Assembly: GCF_000312005.1 (NCBI RefSeq)
Contig: NZ_HE978588.1
Coordinates: forward strand, 2,664,892-2,728,891
Reading direction: 5' to 3'
DNA length: 64,000 nt
Origin: Cellulomonas massiliensis JC225
GTDB lineage: Bacteria > Actinomycetota > Actinomycetes > Actinomycetales > Cellulomonadaceae
Of this stretch, positions 27,861 through 39,303 are shown one piece after another (the stretch's first letter is position 1; each line of letters starts with the position of its first letter). The translations under genes were made by a program, and so were the position numbers. The notes below the pieces were generated by a model. That model worked only from the letters and a program-made list of their open reading frames with translations. It had not been told where the DNA came from and did no database searches.

Positions 27861-28660
27861 GCCGCGCCGCGATGCCCCCGGTCTCCCGCGACGTGCTCGT
27901 CCACCCCGACGCGGGCACGCTCGCGCACGCCACGGCGGCCAGGCTGCTCACCCGCCTCGTCGACGTGCAGTCGCACCGCTCCCCCGTGCACCTCGTCGTG
28001 ACGGGCGGCAGCGTCGGGATCGCGACCCTTGAGGCCGTCGCCCAGTCCCCGGCGCACGCGGCGGTCGACTGGTCCCAGGTCCACGTGTGGTGGGGCGACG
28101 AGCGGTTCGTGCCCGCGGGCGACCCTGACCGCAACGAGACGCAGGCGCGCGAGGCCCTGCTGGACGCGCTCGGTGCGGCCCTGCCCACCGGGAACGTCCA
28201 CCCGGTCCCCGCGCAGGACGACGACGTCACCGACCCCGACGTCGCTGCCGACGCCTACGCCGGCGAGCTCGCCGCCTTCGCGGCGGCGGGCGCCGAGGTG
28301 CCCGCGTTCGACGTCCTGCTGCTCGGGATGGGGCCGGACGGCCACGTCGCCTCGCTGTTCCCCGGCCACGAGGCGCTCGGCACGGTCGGGCGCCCGACCG
28401 TCGGCGTCGAGGGGTCGCCCAAGCCGCCGCCGCGCCGGGTCTCGCTGACGTTCGAGGCGATCGCGCAGGCGCGCGAGGTCTGGGTCGTCGCCGCCGGCGA
28501 GGAGAAGGCCGCCGCCGTCGCGCGCGCCCTCGCCGACGACCCGGACACGCCGGCCGCGCGGGTGCACGGGACCGAGCGCACGCTCTGGCTCGTCGACGTG
28601 GCCGCCACCGGCGACGTCCCGACGAGCGAGCCGGACGGCACCCCGGAACCGACGAGCTGA
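27857..28660 (+). CDS. pgl: 6-phosphogluconolactonase
   Basis: 267 residues of the NagB/Pgl fold. Motifs: LVVTGGSVGI, VHVWWGDERFVP, FDVLLLGMGPDGHVASLFPGH and the late AAGEEKA. It hydrolyses 6-phosphogluconolactone made by Zwf. GTG start overlaps the opcA stop. gnd is not in the window, so 6-phosphogluconate dehydrogenase must be elsewhere. Confidence 0.95.
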   Translation: MSRAAMPPVSRDVLVHPDAGTLAHATAARLLTRLVDVQSHRSPVHLVVTGGSVGIATLEAVAQSPAHAAVDWSQVHVWWGDERFVPAGDPDRNETQAREALLDALGAALPTGNVHPVPAQDDDVTDPDVAADAYAGELAAFAAAGAEVPAFDVLLLGMGPDGHVASLFPGHEALGTVGRPTVGVEGSPKPPPRRVSLTFEAIAQAREVWVVAAGEEKAAAVARALADDPDTPAARVHGTERTLWLVDVAATGDVPTSEPDGTPEPTS

Positions 28661-28674
28661 CCGAGGGAGGCACC

Positions 28675-29352
28675 GTGGAGGAGACGCCCGGGGCACGGGA
28701 CTGGACCGCGGTCGACCGGTACTTCGAGGCGCTGGTCGCGCCCGACGAGGCCGTGCGGGCCGCCGCCGTCGCGCAGCAGGCGGGCGGGCTCCCCGACATC
28801 GCCGTCGCCCCGAACCAGGGCAAGCTGCTCCACCTGCTCGCGGCCGCCACCGGCGCCCGCCGCGTGCTCGAGATCGGCACGCTCGGCGGGTACTCCACCC
28901 TCTGGCTCGCACGGGCGCTTCCCCCCGACGGCCGGGTGACGACCCTGGAACTCGACCCCGCCCACGCCGCGGTCGCCCGCTCCTCGTTCGAGCGGGCCGG
29001 CGTGGCCGACCGGGTCGACGTCGTCGTCGGGCCGGCCCTCGCCTCGCTCGACGCGATGGTCGAGGACGGGACGGAGCCGTTCGACCTGGCGTTCGTCGAC
29101 GCCGACAAGGAGAACCTGGCGCCCTACGTCGAGCGCTGCCTCGCGCTCCTGCGCCCGGGGGCGCTGATCGTCGTCGACAACGTCGTGCGCGAGGGCGCCG
29201 TCGTGGACGCCGCGCACCCGGACCCGCGGGTGCAGGGCGTGCGCCGCATGGTGGAGCTGCTCACCGGCCACCCCCGGCTCGACACGACGGTCGTCCAGAC
29301 GGTCGGCACGAAGGGCTGGGACGGCTTCGCGCTCGCGCGCGTCCTCCCCTGA
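28675..29352 (+). CDS. SAM-dependent O-methyltransferase (class I, caffeoyl-CoA OMT-like)
   Basis: 225 residues of O-methyltransferase family 3. SAM motif VLEIGTLGGYSTLWLARAL near residues 64-82, LELDPAHAAVAR, LAFVDADKENLAPYV and VVDNVVREG. Members methylate catechol-type hydroxyls; the natural substrate is unknown. GTG at 28675 with GAGGGAGG upstream and a 14-base gap to pgl, so it may ride on the pentose-phosphate transcript. Converges on rbpA. Confidence 0.88.
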   Translation: MEETPGARDWTAVDRYFEALVAPDEAVRAAAVAQQAGGLPDIAVAPNQGKLLHLLAAATGARRVLEIGTLGGYSTLWLARALPPDGRVTTLELDPAHAAVARSSFERAGVADRVDVVVGPALASLDAMVEDGTEPFDLAFVDADKENLAPYVERCLALLRPGALIVVDNVVREGAVVDAAHPDPRVQGVRRMVELLTGHPRLDTTVVQTVGTKGWDGFALARVLP

Positions 29353-29378
29353 GGAGGGCGTCCACCTTCGCCGGGACG

Positions 29379-29413
29379 CGCACGCCCCCGCCGGTGAACG
29401 GCGGGGGCGTGCG
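29379..29413. terminator. 15-bp hairpin between O-methyltransferase and rbpA
   Basis: Perfect 15-base arms (29379-29393 and 29399-29413) around the loop GTGAA, between two convergent stops. Fully GC-rich, no T tract. Confidence 0.8.
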
Positions 29414-29430
29414 GACGTCGGTGCGGCGGC

Positions 29431-29778
29431 TCAGCCGCCGCGGCGGGCGCGCAGGGCCGCAAGGGCCTCGTCGAGGATGGCCGCGCCGTCCTCGTCGGAG
29501 CGGCGCTCCTTCACGTACGCGAGGTGCGTCTTGTACGGCTCGTTGCGCACGGGCGCCGGCGGGTTCTCCCGGTCCTGCCCGGCGGGAAAGCCGCAGCGGG
29601 GGCAGTCCCACGTGGCGGGGGCCTCCTCGGACGCCTCCTCCGCGAAGCTCGGGCGCGTCTCGTGCCCGTTGGCGCACCAGTAGGAGATCCAGATGCGCGG
29701 AGCGGCGTCACCGCGCTCCGCCTCCCCCATCGGTCCGGCCCCGACCCTGGAACCTCGGATTGCGCTCCCGCTCGCCAC
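29431..29778 (-). CDS. rbpA: RNA polymerase-binding protein RbpA
   Basis: 115 residues. N-terminal GSAIRGSRVGAGPMGEAERG, the zinc-ribbon-like YWCANGHETRPSFA...WDCPRCGFPAG, and the C-terminal sigma-interaction region (YKTHLAYVKERRSDEDGAAILDEAL). It stabilises open complexes with the housekeeping sigma factor and is confined to actinobacteria. GTG start. Confidence 0.96.
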   Translation of the reverse strand: MASGSAIRGSRVGAGPMGEAERGDAAPRIWISYWCANGHETRPSFAEEASEEAPATWDCPRCGFPAGQDRENPPAPVRNEPYKTHLAYVKERRSDEDGAAILDEALAALRARRGG

Positions 29779-29789
29779 GATTCAGCCCC

Positions 29790-30038
29790 TCACTCCGCCG
29801 AGACGCGCTCGACGAGCCCGAGCAGCACGATGACGGCGGTCCAGACCAGCGCGACGCCCACCGTGATGCGGTTCAGGTTCCGCTCCGCGACGCCCGAGCT
29901 GCCGGCGCTGCTCGTGATGCCGCCGCCGAACATGTCGGAAAGGCCGCCACCCTTGCCCTTGTGCAGCAGCACGAGCGGGATCAGGAGCAGGCTGGTGAGC
30001 ACCAGCAGCACCTGCAGGGTGATCTTCAGAGCAGTCAC
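29790..30038 (-). CDS. secG: Preprotein translocase subunit SecG
   Basis: 82 residues. Two membrane segments (ITLQVLLVLTSLLLIPLVLLH and ITVGVALVWTAVIVLLGLV) separated by KGKGGGLSDMFGGG, the conserved SecG loop. GTG start at 30038 with GAGGAAC upstream. Part of the SecYEG channel. Separated from tpiA by a strong hairpin; position after tpiA is conserved in actinobacteria. Confidence 0.94.
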   Translation of the reverse strand: MTALKITLQVLLVLTSLLLIPLVLLHKGKGGGLSDMFGGGITSSAGSSGVAERNLNRITVGVALVWTAVIVLLGLVERVSAE

Positions 30039-30118
30039 AGGACGTTCCTCACACGGGTGGACGCGGATCGCGGTACAGGGTAGGCGACGCGGAGGCACGG
30101 AAGCCACCACGGCGCGCG

Positions 30119-30167
30119 CGTCGCGGCCCGGCGACCACCGCTGCGAGGTGGGCGCCGGGCCGCGACG
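30119..30167 (-). terminator. Terminator hairpin downstream of tpiA
   Basis: Perfect 15-base arms at 30119-30133 and 30153-30167; the 19-base loop holds an inner CCACC/GGTGG stem. It ends the gap-pgk-tpiA group before secG. Confidence 0.75.
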
Positions 30168-30192
30168 GGTGCTCAGCGGGCCGGGCGGAAGG

Positions 30193-30987
30193 TCACAGGC
30201 CGACGGCGTGCGACTGGTACCGCGCGATCTTCGCGAACTCCTCGGGGTCGAGCGAGGCGCCGCCGACGAGCGCGCCGTCGACGTCCTCCTTCGCCATGAT
30301 CGCCGCGACGTTCGACGACTTCACCGAGCCGCCGTAGAGGATGCGCGTGGCGTCCGCGGTCGCCTGGTCGTAGAGCTCCACCAGGCGGGCACGGATGGCC
30401 GCGGCCATCTCCTGCGCGTCCTCGGGCGTCGCGGTCTCGCCGGTGCCGATGGCCCAGACGGGCTCGTAGGCGATGACGAGCGTGGCGACCTGCTCGGCCG
30501 TCAGGTCGGCCAGCGCGCCCTCCAGCTGCAGCAGCGTGTGCTGGACGTGCGCGGCGGCGCGACGCGTCTCCACGTCCTCGCCGATGCACAGGATCGGGAC
30601 CAGTCCCTGCCCGAACGCGGACTTGAGCTTCGCGTTGACGAGCGCGTCCGACTCGCCGTGGTGCTCGCGGCGCTCGCTGTGCCCGACGACCGCGTACGTG
30701 CAGCCGAGCTTGGCGAGGAACACCGGCGAGATCTCACCCGTGTACGCACCGGACTCGTGCGCCGACACGTCCTGGGCGCCGTAGACGATCTCGAGCTTGT
30801 CGGCGTCGACGAGCGTCTGGACGCTGCGCAGGTCGGTGAACGGCGGGATCACGGCGACCTCGACGGCCGCGAAGTCGTGCTTGCCGTCCTTGAGCGTCCA
30901 CGCGAGCTTCTGCAGCGTGTGCGTCGCCTGGAGGTGGTCCAGGTTCATCTTCCAGTTGCCCGCCATGAGCGGGGTGCGGTTCGCCAC
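30193..30987 (-). CDS. tpiA: Triosephosphate isomerase
   Basis: 264 residues. GNWKMN (Lys), VVGHSERR (catalytic His), [11 protein letters not shown] (catalytic Glu) and the phosphate loops YGGSVKSSN and GALVGGASL are all present. Interconverts dihydroxyacetone phosphate and glyceraldehyde 3-phosphate. GTG start lies 3 bases after the pgk stop. Confidence 0.97.
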   Translation of the reverse strand: MANRTPLMAGNWKMNLDHLQATHTLQKLAWTLKDGKHDFAAVEVAVIPPFTDLRSVQTLVDADKLEIVYGAQDVSAHESGAYTGEISPVFLAKLGCTYAVVGHSERREHHGESDALVNAKLKSAFGQGLVPILCIGEDVETRRAAAHVQHTLLQLEGALADLTAEQVATLVIAYEPVWAIGTGETATPEDAQEMAAAIRARLVELYDQATADATRILYGGSVKSSNVAAIMAKEDVDGALVGGASLDPEEFAKIARYQSHAVGL

Positions 30988-30990
30988 GGG

Positions 30991-32190
30991 TCAGTCCTCC
31001 AGAACTGCGATGCCGGGGAGGGTCTTGCCCTCGAGGAACTCGAGGCTGGCACCGCCGCCGGTCGAGATGTGGCCGAACTTCGCCTCGTCGAAGCCGAGCG
31101 TGCGCACGGCCGCTGCCGAGTCGCCGCCGCCGACGATCGTGAAGGCGCCGTTCGCGCCGGCGTCGACGAGCGCCTGCGCGACGGCCTTCGTGCCGCCCGC
31201 GAACGCCTCGAACTCGAACACGCCGGCCGGGCCGTTCCAGACCACGGTCTTCGCGTCGGTGATCTTGGAGGCGAAGAGCCGCTCCGACTCGGGGCCGATG
31301 TCGAGGCCGATCTTGCCGTCCGGGATCGCGTCCGCCGCCACGACGGCCACCGGGGTGTCCGCCTTGAACTCGTCGCCCACGCGGATGTCGACCGGCAGGA
31401 CGATCTCCACGCCGTCCTTCTCGGCCTGCGCGAGGTAGCCCTTGACCGTCTCGACCTGGTCCTCCTCGAGCAGCGAGGCACCCACGGAGTGGCCCTGGGC
31501 CGCGAGGAACGTGAAGAGCATGCCCCCGCCGATGACGAGGCGGTCCGCCTTCGTCAGCAGGTTCGAGATGACGCCGAGCTTGTCGGACACCTTCGAGCCG
31601 CCGAGGACGACGACGTACGGGCGGGCCGGGTCCTCGGTCGCCTTGCGCAGCGACTCGACCTCGGTCAGCACGAGCTTGCCGACGGCGTGCGGCAGCGCCT
31701 GCGCGACGTCGTAGACGGACGCCTGCTTGCGGTGCACGACGCCGAAACCGTCCGAGACGAACACGTCGGCGAGCTGCGCGAGGTCCGCGGCGAGCGAGGC
31801 GCGCTCCGCGTCGTCCTTCGACGTCTCGCGCGGGTCGAAGCGGATGTTCTCGAGCAGGGCGATCTCGCCGTCCTGCAGCGCCGCGACGGTCTCCTTCGCG
31901 GACTCGCCGACGGTGTCCTGCGCGAGCGCGACCGGCTGGCCGAGCAGCTCGCCGAGGCGGGCCGCGACGGGCGCGAGGGAGTAGCGGTCCTCCGGCGCGC
32001 CCTTGGGGCGGCCGAGGTGCGCGGCGACGACCACGCGCGCGCCGGCGGCGAGCAGCGCCTGCAGCGTCGGCAGGGCCGCGCGCACGCGGCCGTCGTCGGT
32101 GATCGTCGTGCCGTCGAGCGGCACGTTGAAGTCGGATCGGACGAGCACGCGCGTGCCGCGCAGGTCGCCGAGGTCCTCGATGGTCTTCAT
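30991..32190 (-). CDS. pgk: Phosphoglycerate kinase
   Basis: 399 residues. [39 protein letters not shown] and the nucleotide-site [23 protein letters not shown]. Makes ATP from 1,3-bisphosphoglycerate. ATG at 32190 with GTAGGAGA just upstream. A 166-base gap with a terminator separates it from gap, so it may have its own promoter. Confidence 0.97.
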   Translation of the reverse strand: MKTIEDLGDLRGTRVLVRSDFNVPLDGTTITDDGRVRAALPTLQALLAAGARVVVAAHLGRPKGAPEDRYSLAPVAARLGELLGQPVALAQDTVGESAKETVAALQDGEIALLENIRFDPRETSKDDAERASLAADLAQLADVFVSDGFGVVHRKQASVYDVAQALPHAVGKLVLTEVESLRKATEDPARPYVVVLGGSKVSDKLGVISNLLTKADRLVIGGGMLFTFLAAQGHSVGASLLEEDQVETVKGYLAQAEKDGVEIVLPVDIRVGDEFKADTPVAVVAADAIPDGKIGLDIGPESERLFASKITDAKTVVWNGPAGVFEFEAFAGGTKAVAQALVDAGANGAFTIVGGGDSAAAVRTLGFDEAKFGHISTGGGASLEFLEGKTLPGIAVLED

Positions 32191-32291
32191 GGTCTCCTAC
32201 CTAGCGGTCCCGGCGACGGCGCCGGGGAAGAGGTCCTGCAGGGTCGTGCGACGGGGCGTCCGTGGTGTCCACGGCCGCCCGGAGACGACGA

Positions 32292-32334
32292 CGTCCGCGT
32301 GCGCCGGGGCCGGTGGCCGGGGCGCACGCGGACG
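32292..32334 (-). terminator. Hairpin downstream of gap
   Basis: Perfect 14-base arms (32292-32305 and 32321-32334) around a GGCC-rich 15-base loop, 22 bases past the gap stop. It could terminate or attenuate transcription into pgk-tpiA. Confidence 0.7.
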
Positions 32335-32356
32335 CATCACGTCGACGGGCTGGTCG

Positions 32357-33457
<1,101 letters not shown>

Positions 33458-33494
33458 TCAGCACGTGACGCGCTCATGACGTTCGGATGGCTTG

Positions 33495-33500
33495 AGCCTA
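33495..33500 (-). promoter_or_regulatory. -10 candidate of the gap promoter
   Basis: TAGGCT on the minus strand, within TATAGGCT, the same 8 bases as the tkt candidate. It implies a leader of about 130 bases for gap. No clear -35 box. Confidence 0.4.
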
Positions 33501-33616
33501 TACCCGTGATCTTGCGCCCGCGGTCCAGAGGTCCTAGAGCGAACAGCCGTTCCACGTGCTGGGATGCCCGGTACCGGGGGTCGCGGGAACGCCGCCGGAG
33601 CGCGTCCGGGCGGGCG

Positions 33617-34597
33617 TCAGAGGTCGAGCAGGTCCGCGGAGAGACCCGCCTCGGTGTCGGGGATCCCGAGCTCCGCGGCCCGCTTGTCGGCCGTCGCCAG
33701 GAGGCGCCGGATCCGCCCGGCGACCGCGTCCTTCGTGAGGTTGGGCTGGGCGAGGCGGCCGAGCTCCTCCAGCGAGGCGTCCTTGTGCGCCAGGCGCAGC
33801 TCGCCGGCCTCGCGCAGGTGCGCGGGCAGGTCGTCGCCGAGGATCTCGAAGGCCCGCTCGACCCGCGCGCCGGCGGCGACGGCGGCCCGCGCGGAGCGGC
33901 GCAGGTTCGCGTCGTCGAAGTTGGCGAGCCGGTTCGCGGTGCCCCGCACCTCCCGGCGCACGCGCCGCTCCTCCCAGACCAGCATCGTCTGGTGCGCGCC
34001 GAGCCGGGTGAGCATCGCGGAGATCGCGTCGCCGTCGCGGATGACGACGCGGTCCACGCCGCGCACCTCGCGCGCCTTCGACTGCACGCCGAGGCGCCGC
34101 GCGGCGCCGACGAGCGCGAGCGCCGCCTCCGGACCGGGGCAGGTGACCTCGAGGGACGACGAGCGACCGGGCTCGGTCAGCGAGCCGTGGGCGAGGAAGG
34201 CCCCGCGCCAGGCCGCCTCCGCCTCGCCGACGCCCGCCGAGACCACCTGCGGGGGAAGCCCTCGCACCGGCCGGCCCCGGTTGTCGAGCAGGCCCGTCTG
34301 GCGGGCCAGCGACTCGCCGTCCTTGACGACGCGCACGACATAGTGGCTCCCCCGGCGCAGGCCGCCGCCCGAGACGACGATGATCTCGCTGTCGTGGCCG
34401 TAGACGTCCGCGATCGCCGTGCGCAGGCGGCGCGCGGCGGCGCCGGTGTCGAGCTCCGCCTCGATGACGATCCGGCCCGAGATGATGTGCAGGCCCCCGG
34501 CGAACCGCAGCGTCGCGGAGACCTCGGCCTTGCGGTACGAGGTCTTGTCCACCTTCAGACGAGCGAGCTCGTCCTTCACCTGTGCCGTCAGAGCCAT
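33617..34597 (-). CDS. whiA: Sporulation-type regulator WhiA
   Basis: 326 residues. N-terminal LAGLIDADG-like fold ([48 protein letters not shown]) and C-terminal HTH ([33 protein letters not shown]). WhiA is conserved in Gram-positives; in Streptomyces it controls septation with WhiB, in others cell division. Start ATG 34597 fits [10 protein letters not shown], the usual family N-terminus. Follows yvcK after 52 bases, the conserved order. Confidence 0.96.
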   Translation of the reverse strand: MALTAQVKDELARLKVDKTSYRKAEVSATLRFAGGLHIISGRIVIEAELDTGAAARRLRTAIADVYGHDSEIIVVSGGGLRRGSHYVVRVVKDGESLARQTGLLDNRGRPVRGLPPQVVSAGVGEAEAAWRGAFLAHGSLTEPGRSSSLEVTCPGPEAALALVGAARRLGVQSKAREVRGVDRVVIRDGDAISAMLTRLGAHQTMLVWEERRVRREVRGTANRLANFDDANLRRSARAAVAAGARVERAFEILGDDLPAHLREAGELRLAHKDASLEELGRLAQPNLTKDAVAGRIRRLLATADKRAAELGIPDTEAGLSADLLDL

Positions 34598-34649
34598 GGG
34601 CGTCATCCTGCCATTCGGCCGCACCGCGCGGGACCGGTCCGCGGGGCGA

Positions 34650-35663
34650 TCATCCGCGCCGGCCGACGTCCCCCAGGAAGCCCTCGACGACGTCGCGGTA
34701 GGCCGCCGCGAGGCGCAGCGGGTCGTGCTGCGACGTGCCGTCGCCGCGCCCGACCTGGCGCAGCAGGACGCGCGCTCCGAGGGCGTCGGCGCTGGTCAGC
34801 AGCGCGTCGACGTCGTCGACGGTGGTGGGGTCGGCGATGACCGCGTCGACGCGCAGGTCGGGCGCGTAGCGCGTCAGCACGTCGAGGTAGGCGTGCGCCG
34901 CCATGCCCGCCGTCTCGCCGTTCTCCTCGGGCGAGAGGTTGAGCGTGACGATCCGCCGCGCGCTCGTCGTGACGAGCGCCTCACGCAGCTGCGGCACGAG
35001 CAGGTGCGGCAGCACGGACGTGTACCAGGACCCGGGGCCGAGGACGACCCACTCGGCGTCCCGCACCGCCGCCACGGCCTCCGGGCACGCGGGCGGGTCC
35101 GCCGGCTGCAGGCGCACCCGCTCGATGTCGACCGACACGGCGACGTGGCTCTGCCCCTGCACGACGGCCGTCGAGCCGTCGCGCCGGACGTCCGCCTCGA
35201 TGCCCAGCGGGACCGCGGCCATCGGCAGCACCCGCCCGCGCGCGCCGAGCAGGCGACCGACCCAGTCCAGCCCGGCCACCGGGTCGCCCAGCAGCTCCCA
35301 GAGGGCGACGATGAGCAGGTTGCCGACCGAGTGCCGGTCGAGGTCGCCGTCGGTGCGGAAGCGGTGCTGGAGCACGTCGCGCCACGTCCGGCCCCAGTCG
35401 GAGTCGTCGCACAGCGCGGCCAGGGCCATGCGCAGGTCGCCGGGCGGCAGGACGCCCAGCTCGTCGCGCAGCCGGCCGGACGAGCCGCCGTCGTCAGCCA
35501 CCGTCACGACGGCGGTGATCCGGTCGGTCATGAGCCGCAGCGCCGACAACGACGCGGACAGCCCGTGGCCGCCGCCCAGCGCGACGACCGACGGCGCGAG
35601 CGAGCGGCTGCCCGGCGAGGGCGGTGGGGCGCCCGGGCCGGTCGGCTGGCCCACGGCGCTCAC
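34650..35663 (-). CDS. yvcK: YvcK/CofD-like UDP-sugar-binding protein
   Basis: 337 residues. [14 protein letters not shown] near the N-terminus and [16 protein letters not shown] are the nucleotide-sugar motifs; [11 protein letters not shown] and [14 protein letters not shown] complete the family pattern. In other bacteria YvcK binds UDP-GlcNAc and links carbon supply with cell-wall synthesis. GTG start overlaps the rapZ stop (GTGA). The first 25 residues are a low-complexity tail. Confidence 0.93.
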   Translation of the reverse strand: MSAVGQPTGPGAPPPSPGSRSLAPSVVALGGGHGLSASLSALRLMTDRITAVVTVADDGGSSGRLRDELGVLPPGDLRMALAALCDDSDWGRTWRDVLQHRFRTDGDLDRHSVGNLLIVALWELLGDPVAGLDWVGRLLGARGRVLPMAAVPLGIEADVRRDGSTAVVQGQSHVAVSVDIERVRLQPADPPACPEAVAAVRDAEWVVLGPGSWYTSVLPHLLVPQLREALVTTSARRIVTLNLSPEENGETAGMAAHAYLDVLTRYAPDLRVDAVIADPTTVDDVDALLTSADALGARVLLRQVGRGDGTSQHDPLRLAAAYRDVVEGFLGDVGRRG

Positions 35664-36604
35664 TCCTTGCCGAGGTCGCGTGCCGAGACGGTGACCCGGT
35701 GCCCCGCGTCGCGCAGCCGCGCCGCGATGGCCTCGCTGACCGCGACCGAGCGGTGCTTGCCGCCGGTGCAGCCCACCGCGATGGTCACGTAGCGCTTCTC
35801 CTCGTCGAGGTAGCCCGCGAGCACGGGCTCGAGCGCGTCGACGTACCGGTCGACGAACACCCGGGCGCCCGGCAGCCCGAGGACGTAGTCGCGCACCGGC
35901 GCGTCCCGGCCGGTGAGGTGGCGCAGCTCGGTGATCCAGTACGGGTTGGAGAGGAACCGCACGTCGACCACGTGGTCGGCGTCCAGCGGGATGCCGTACT
36001 TGAAGCCGAACGAGAGCAGCGAGATCCGCAGCGTGTCGGCCTCGTCGCCCGCGACCGTCGCGCGCACCTCGCGCGCCAGGTCGTGCACGTTGAGCTCGGA
36101 GGTGTCGATCACCGTGTCGGCGCGCTCGCGGACGTCCGCGAGGATCGCGCGCTCCTCGGCGATGCCGTCGAGGATCCGGCCGTCGCCCTGCAGCGGGTGC
36201 GGGCGGCGCACCTGCTCGAACCGCCGCACCAGGACCTCGTCCGAGGCGTCGAGGAAGATGATCCGGTGGTCGATGCCCGCGTCGCGCAGCTGGTCGAGCA
36301 CGTGCACGAGGTCGTTGAAGTAGCTGCGCGCGCGCACGTCCACCACCGCCGCGACGCGCTCGGCGCGCGTGCCCGCCGGGCCGCTCGTCAGCATGCCGAC
36401 GAGGTGGACGAGCATCTGGGCGGGCAGGTTGTCGACGACGTACCAGTCGAGGTCCTCCAGGACCGCGGCCGCGCGGGTGCGTCCGGCGCCGGACATGCCG
36501 GTGATGACGATCAGCTGCGGCTGCTGCAGCCGCGGACCCTCGGTCGCGGCCTCGATCGCGGGGATGCCGGTGGGGACGGTGATCGGGGAGACCTCGTCGC
36601 TCAT
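35660..36604 (-). CDS. rapZ: RapZ/YvcJ-family nucleotide-binding protein
   Basis: 314 residues. P-loop region [13 protein letters not shown] has Arg where the Walker Lys is expected, a change I recall as common in actinobacterial members. [31 protein letters not shown] and the C-terminal [15 protein letters not shown] are family hallmarks. RapZ binds GlcN6P and directs small-RNA decay in enterobacteria; the actinobacterial role is less clear. ATG overlaps the uvrC stop. Confidence 0.94.
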   Translation of the reverse strand: MSDEVSPITVPTGIPAIEAATEGPRLQQPQLIVITGMSGAGRTRAAAVLEDLDWYVVDNLPAQMLVHLVGMLTSGPAGTRAERVAAVVDVRARSYFNDLVHVLDQLRDAGIDHRIIFLDASDEVLVRRFEQVRRPHPLQGDGRILDGIAEERAILADVRERADTVIDTSELNVHDLAREVRATVAGDEADTLRISLLSFGFKYGIPLDADHVVDVRFLSNPYWITELRHLTGRDAPVRDYVLGLPGARVFVDRYVDALEPVLAGYLDEEKRYVTIAVGCTGGKHRSVAVSEAIAARLRDAGHRVTVSARDLGKE

Positions 36605-38616
36605 GCGTCCAGCATGCCAGCCGGGCTCGCGCTCCCGGGCGCGGCGGCGGCGGGCGCGTCCGCCTGCTCCGGCGCCGGGGCCAGGGCCGCGACCACGGCC
36701 GCCGCGGTGCGCTGACCCATGCCGGGCACGCTGGCGATCTCCTCCACGCTGGCGGCGCGCAGCCGCTTCACCGACCCGAAGTGGCGCAGCAGGGCCGCCT
36801 TGCGGGCGGGCCCGAGACCGGCGACGTCGTCGAGCACCGAGGCCGTCATGCCCTTGCTCCGGCGGCGCCGGTGGGCCTGGATGGCGAACCGGTGCGCCTC
36901 GTCGCGCAGCCGCTGGAGCATGTACAGGCCCTCGGACGAGCGCTCCAGGATGACGGGGTACGGGTCGTCGGGGAGCCAGACCTCCTCGAGCCGCTTCGCG
37001 AGGCCCACCAGCGCCACGTCCTCGATGCCGAGCTCCGCCAGCGCCGCGGCCGCCGCCGCGACCTGAGGCGGCCCGCCGTCGACGACGACGAGGTTGGGCG
37101 GGTACGCGAACCGGACGGGTCGCCCCGTCGTCTCGTCGATCGGCCCCGACCGCAGCGGCACGCCGTCCTCGTCCTCCCCCGCGTCCAGCTCGGGGTCGCG
37201 CGACTGCTCGCGCTCGGCGAGGTAGCGCCGGAAGCGGCGCGTGATGACCTCGTGCATCGCCTCGGTGTCGTCGCGGGCGCCCTCCCCGTGCGAGCCGCGC
37301 ACCGTGAACAGGCGGTACTCGCTCTTGCGCGGCATGCCGTCCTCGAACACGACCATCGACGCCGACTGGTAGGTCCCCTGGTTGTGCGAGACGTCGTAGC
37401 ACTCGATGCGCAGCGGCGACTGGGCCAGGCCGAGCGCCTCCTGGATCTCCTGCAGTGCCTGGCTGCGCGTCGTCAGGTCCCCGGCCCGCCGGGTGCGGTG
37501 CAGCGCGAGCGCGTGCTCCGCGTTGCGCTGCACCGTCTCGGCCAGGGCCCGCTTGTCGCCGCGCTGCGGCACGCGGACCTGGACGCGCGAGCCGCGCAGC
37601 CCGGTCAGCCAGGCGCCCACCTGCTCGACGTCGTGCGGCAGCACGGGCACCAGGATCTCCCGCGGCACGGCCTGCTCGTCGTCCACGCCGTAGACCTGCT
37701 GCAGCAGGTGCTCGACGAGCGTCGCGTCGTCGAGCTCCTCGACCTTCTCGACGACCCAGCCCCGCTGGCCGCGGATGCGCCCGTCGCGCACGTGGAACAC
37801 CTGCACCGCCGCCTCGAGCTCGTCCCCCGCCAGGGCGAACACGTCGGCGTCCGTGCCGTCCGGGAGCACGACCGCGTTCTTCTCCATGGCGCGCTGCAGC
37901 GTCGCGATGTCGTCGCGCAGGCGCGCGGCCCGCTCGTAGTCGAGGTCGGCCGCCGCGTCCCTCATGCGCTGGGTGAGGCGGCGGACGAACCGCGCCGTGT
38001 CCCCCGCCATGAAGTCGCAGAAGTCCTGCGCGAGCTGGTGGTGGTCGTCGGGCGAGATCCGCCCGACGCACGGCGCCGAGCACTTGTCGATGTACCCGAG
38101 AAGGCACGGCCGGCCCTGCTGGCGGGCGCGCTTGAAGACGCCCGAGGAGCAGGTGCGCACGGGGAACACGCGCAGCAGCAGGTCGACGGTCTCCCGGATC
38201 GCCCACGCGTGCGCGTAGGGGCCGAAGTACCGCGTCCCCTTGCGCTTGGCGCCGCGCATCACCTGGATCCGGGGGTACTCGTCTGCCATCGTGACCGCGA
38301 GGTACGGGTACGACTTGTCGTCGCGGTACTTGACGTTGAACCGCGGGTCGAACTCCTTGATCCAGCTGTACTCCAGCGCGAGGGCGGCGACCTCGGTCGG
38401 CACCACGGTCCACTCCACCGAGGAGGCGGAGGTCACCATGGTGAACGTCCGCGGGTGCAGGTTCGCCGGGTCCTGGAAGTAGCTGTTGAGCCGCTGGCGC
38501 AGGCTCTTGGCCTTGCCGACGTAGATCACGCGCCCGTGCGCGTCCCGGAACCGGTAGACGCCCGGCTGGTCCGGGATCTCCCCCGGGGCAGGGCGGTACG
38601 TCGCGGGATCGGCCAT
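36601..38616 (-). CDS. uvrC: Excinuclease ABC subunit C
   Basis: 671 residues. N-terminal GIY-YIG nuclease ([22 protein letters not shown]), UVR motif ([19 protein letters not shown]), RNase H-like 5' nuclease ([17 protein letters not shown] and the late catalytic acidic residues), and C-terminal helix-hairpin-helix ([12 protein letters not shown]). Makes both incisions in nucleotide-excision repair. No SOS box seen upstream. Heads the uvrC-rapZ-yvcK-whiA group. Confidence 0.97.
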   Translation of the reverse strand: MADPATYRPAPGEIPDQPGVYRFRDAHGRVIYVGKAKSLRQRLNSYFQDPANLHPRTFTMVTSASSVEWTVVPTEVAALALEYSWIKEFDPRFNVKYRDDKSYPYLAVTMADEYPRIQVMRGAKRKGTRYFGPYAHAWAIRETVDLLLRVFPVRTCSSGVFKRARQQGRPCLLGYIDKCSAPCVGRISPDDHHQLAQDFCDFMAGDTARFVRRLTQRMRDAAADLDYERAARLRDDIATLQRAMEKNAVVLPDGTDADVFALAGDELEAAVQVFHVRDGRIRGQRGWVVEKVEELDDATLVEHLLQQVYGVDDEQAVPREILVPVLPHDVEQVGAWLTGLRGSRVQVRVPQRGDKRALAETVQRNAEHALALHRTRRAGDLTTRSQALQEIQEALGLAQSPLRIECYDVSHNQGTYQSASMVVFEDGMPRKSEYRLFTVRGSHGEGARDDTEAMHEVITRRFRRYLAEREQSRDPELDAGEDEDGVPLRSGPIDETTGRPVRFAYPPNLVVVDGGPPQVAAAAAALAELGIEDVALVGLAKRLEEVWLPDDPYPVILERSSEGLYMLQRLRDEAHRFAIQAHRRRRSKGMTASVLDDVAGLGPARKAALLRHFGSVKRLRAASVEEIASVPGMGQRTAAAVVAALAPAPEQADAPAAAAPGSASPAGMLDA

Positions 38617-38676
38617 GCCACCAGCCTATGTCGGCGTACCGACGCGGCCGGCCCCGCGGCCGGATGGCGAGGCAGT

Positions 38677-38693
38677 TGCACAACAGTTGTGCA
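38677..38693. promoter_or_regulatory. Palindromic operator of the ArsR-type regulator
   Basis: TGCACAAC-A-GTTGTGCA, a perfect 8-base inverted repeat, 28 bases upstream of the regulator start, with an extra half-site TGTGCA at 38701-38706. An AT-richer island in GC-rich surroundings. Autoregulation is inferred from position. Confidence 0.6.
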
Positions 38694-38721
38694 CATCTTC
38701 TGTGCATGCTTGACTCGCGCC

Positions 38722-39303
38722 ATGAGCACCTCCGAGCCGCAGGGCACCATCCGCCTGGACGCGCACGCGATCCGCGTCCTCGCCCACCCGCTGCGGGCGC
38801 GGGCGCTGACCGCCCTGCGGGTGGACGGCCCCGCGACGGCCACCACGCTGGCGGCGCGGCTCGGCACCCACACCGGCGCGACGAGCTACCACCTGCGGCG
38901 GCTCGCGTCCGTGGGCCTCGTCGAGGAGACGGGCGAGGGCCGCGGCCGCGAGCGGTGGTGGCGGCCGACGTCGCGGTCGCACTCGTTCTTCGCGAGCGAC
39001 GTCGAGGACTCCCCCGACGCGCGCGCCTCGCTCACCTGGCTGCGGCTGCACTACCTGGAGCAGCTGGAGGAGCGGGCCGCCCTCTGGTACGCCCACGAGC
39101 ACGAGCACAACCGGGCCTGGCAGGACGCGGCCGGCACGTCGGACGAGGTGCTCGCGCTCGACGCCGCGGGCACCGCGGCGCTCGTCGAGGAGCTCACCGC
39201 GGTCGTCGAGCGGTTCCGCGGCCGGCCGGCCAGCGACGCGGACGACGTGCGCCGGGTGTTCGTCGCGGTCACCGCGCTGCCCGAGGTCGGTCCGGCGCGA
39301 TGA
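38722..39303 (+). CDS. ArsR-type winged-helix transcriptional regulator
   Basis: 193 residues. Residues 10-75 form the HTH domain: IRVLAHPLRARALTALRVDGPATATTLAARLGTHTGATSYHLRRLASVGLVEE, followed by the wing GRERWWRPTSR. The C-terminal half is helical with WLRLHYLEQLEERAALW and probably dimerises or binds ligand; no metal-binding Cys pair is seen. ATG overlaps nothing upstream; the stop overlaps the MFS start (ATGA), so it very likely controls the exporter. Confidence 0.88.
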   Translation: MSTSEPQGTIRLDAHAIRVLAHPLRARALTALRVDGPATATTLAARLGTHTGATSYHLRRLASVGLVEETGEGRGRERWWRPTSRSHSFFASDVEDSPDARASLTWLRLHYLEQLEERAALWYAHEHEHNRAWQDAAGTSDEVLALDAAGTAALVEELTAVVERFRGRPASDADDVRRVFVAVTALPEVGPAR

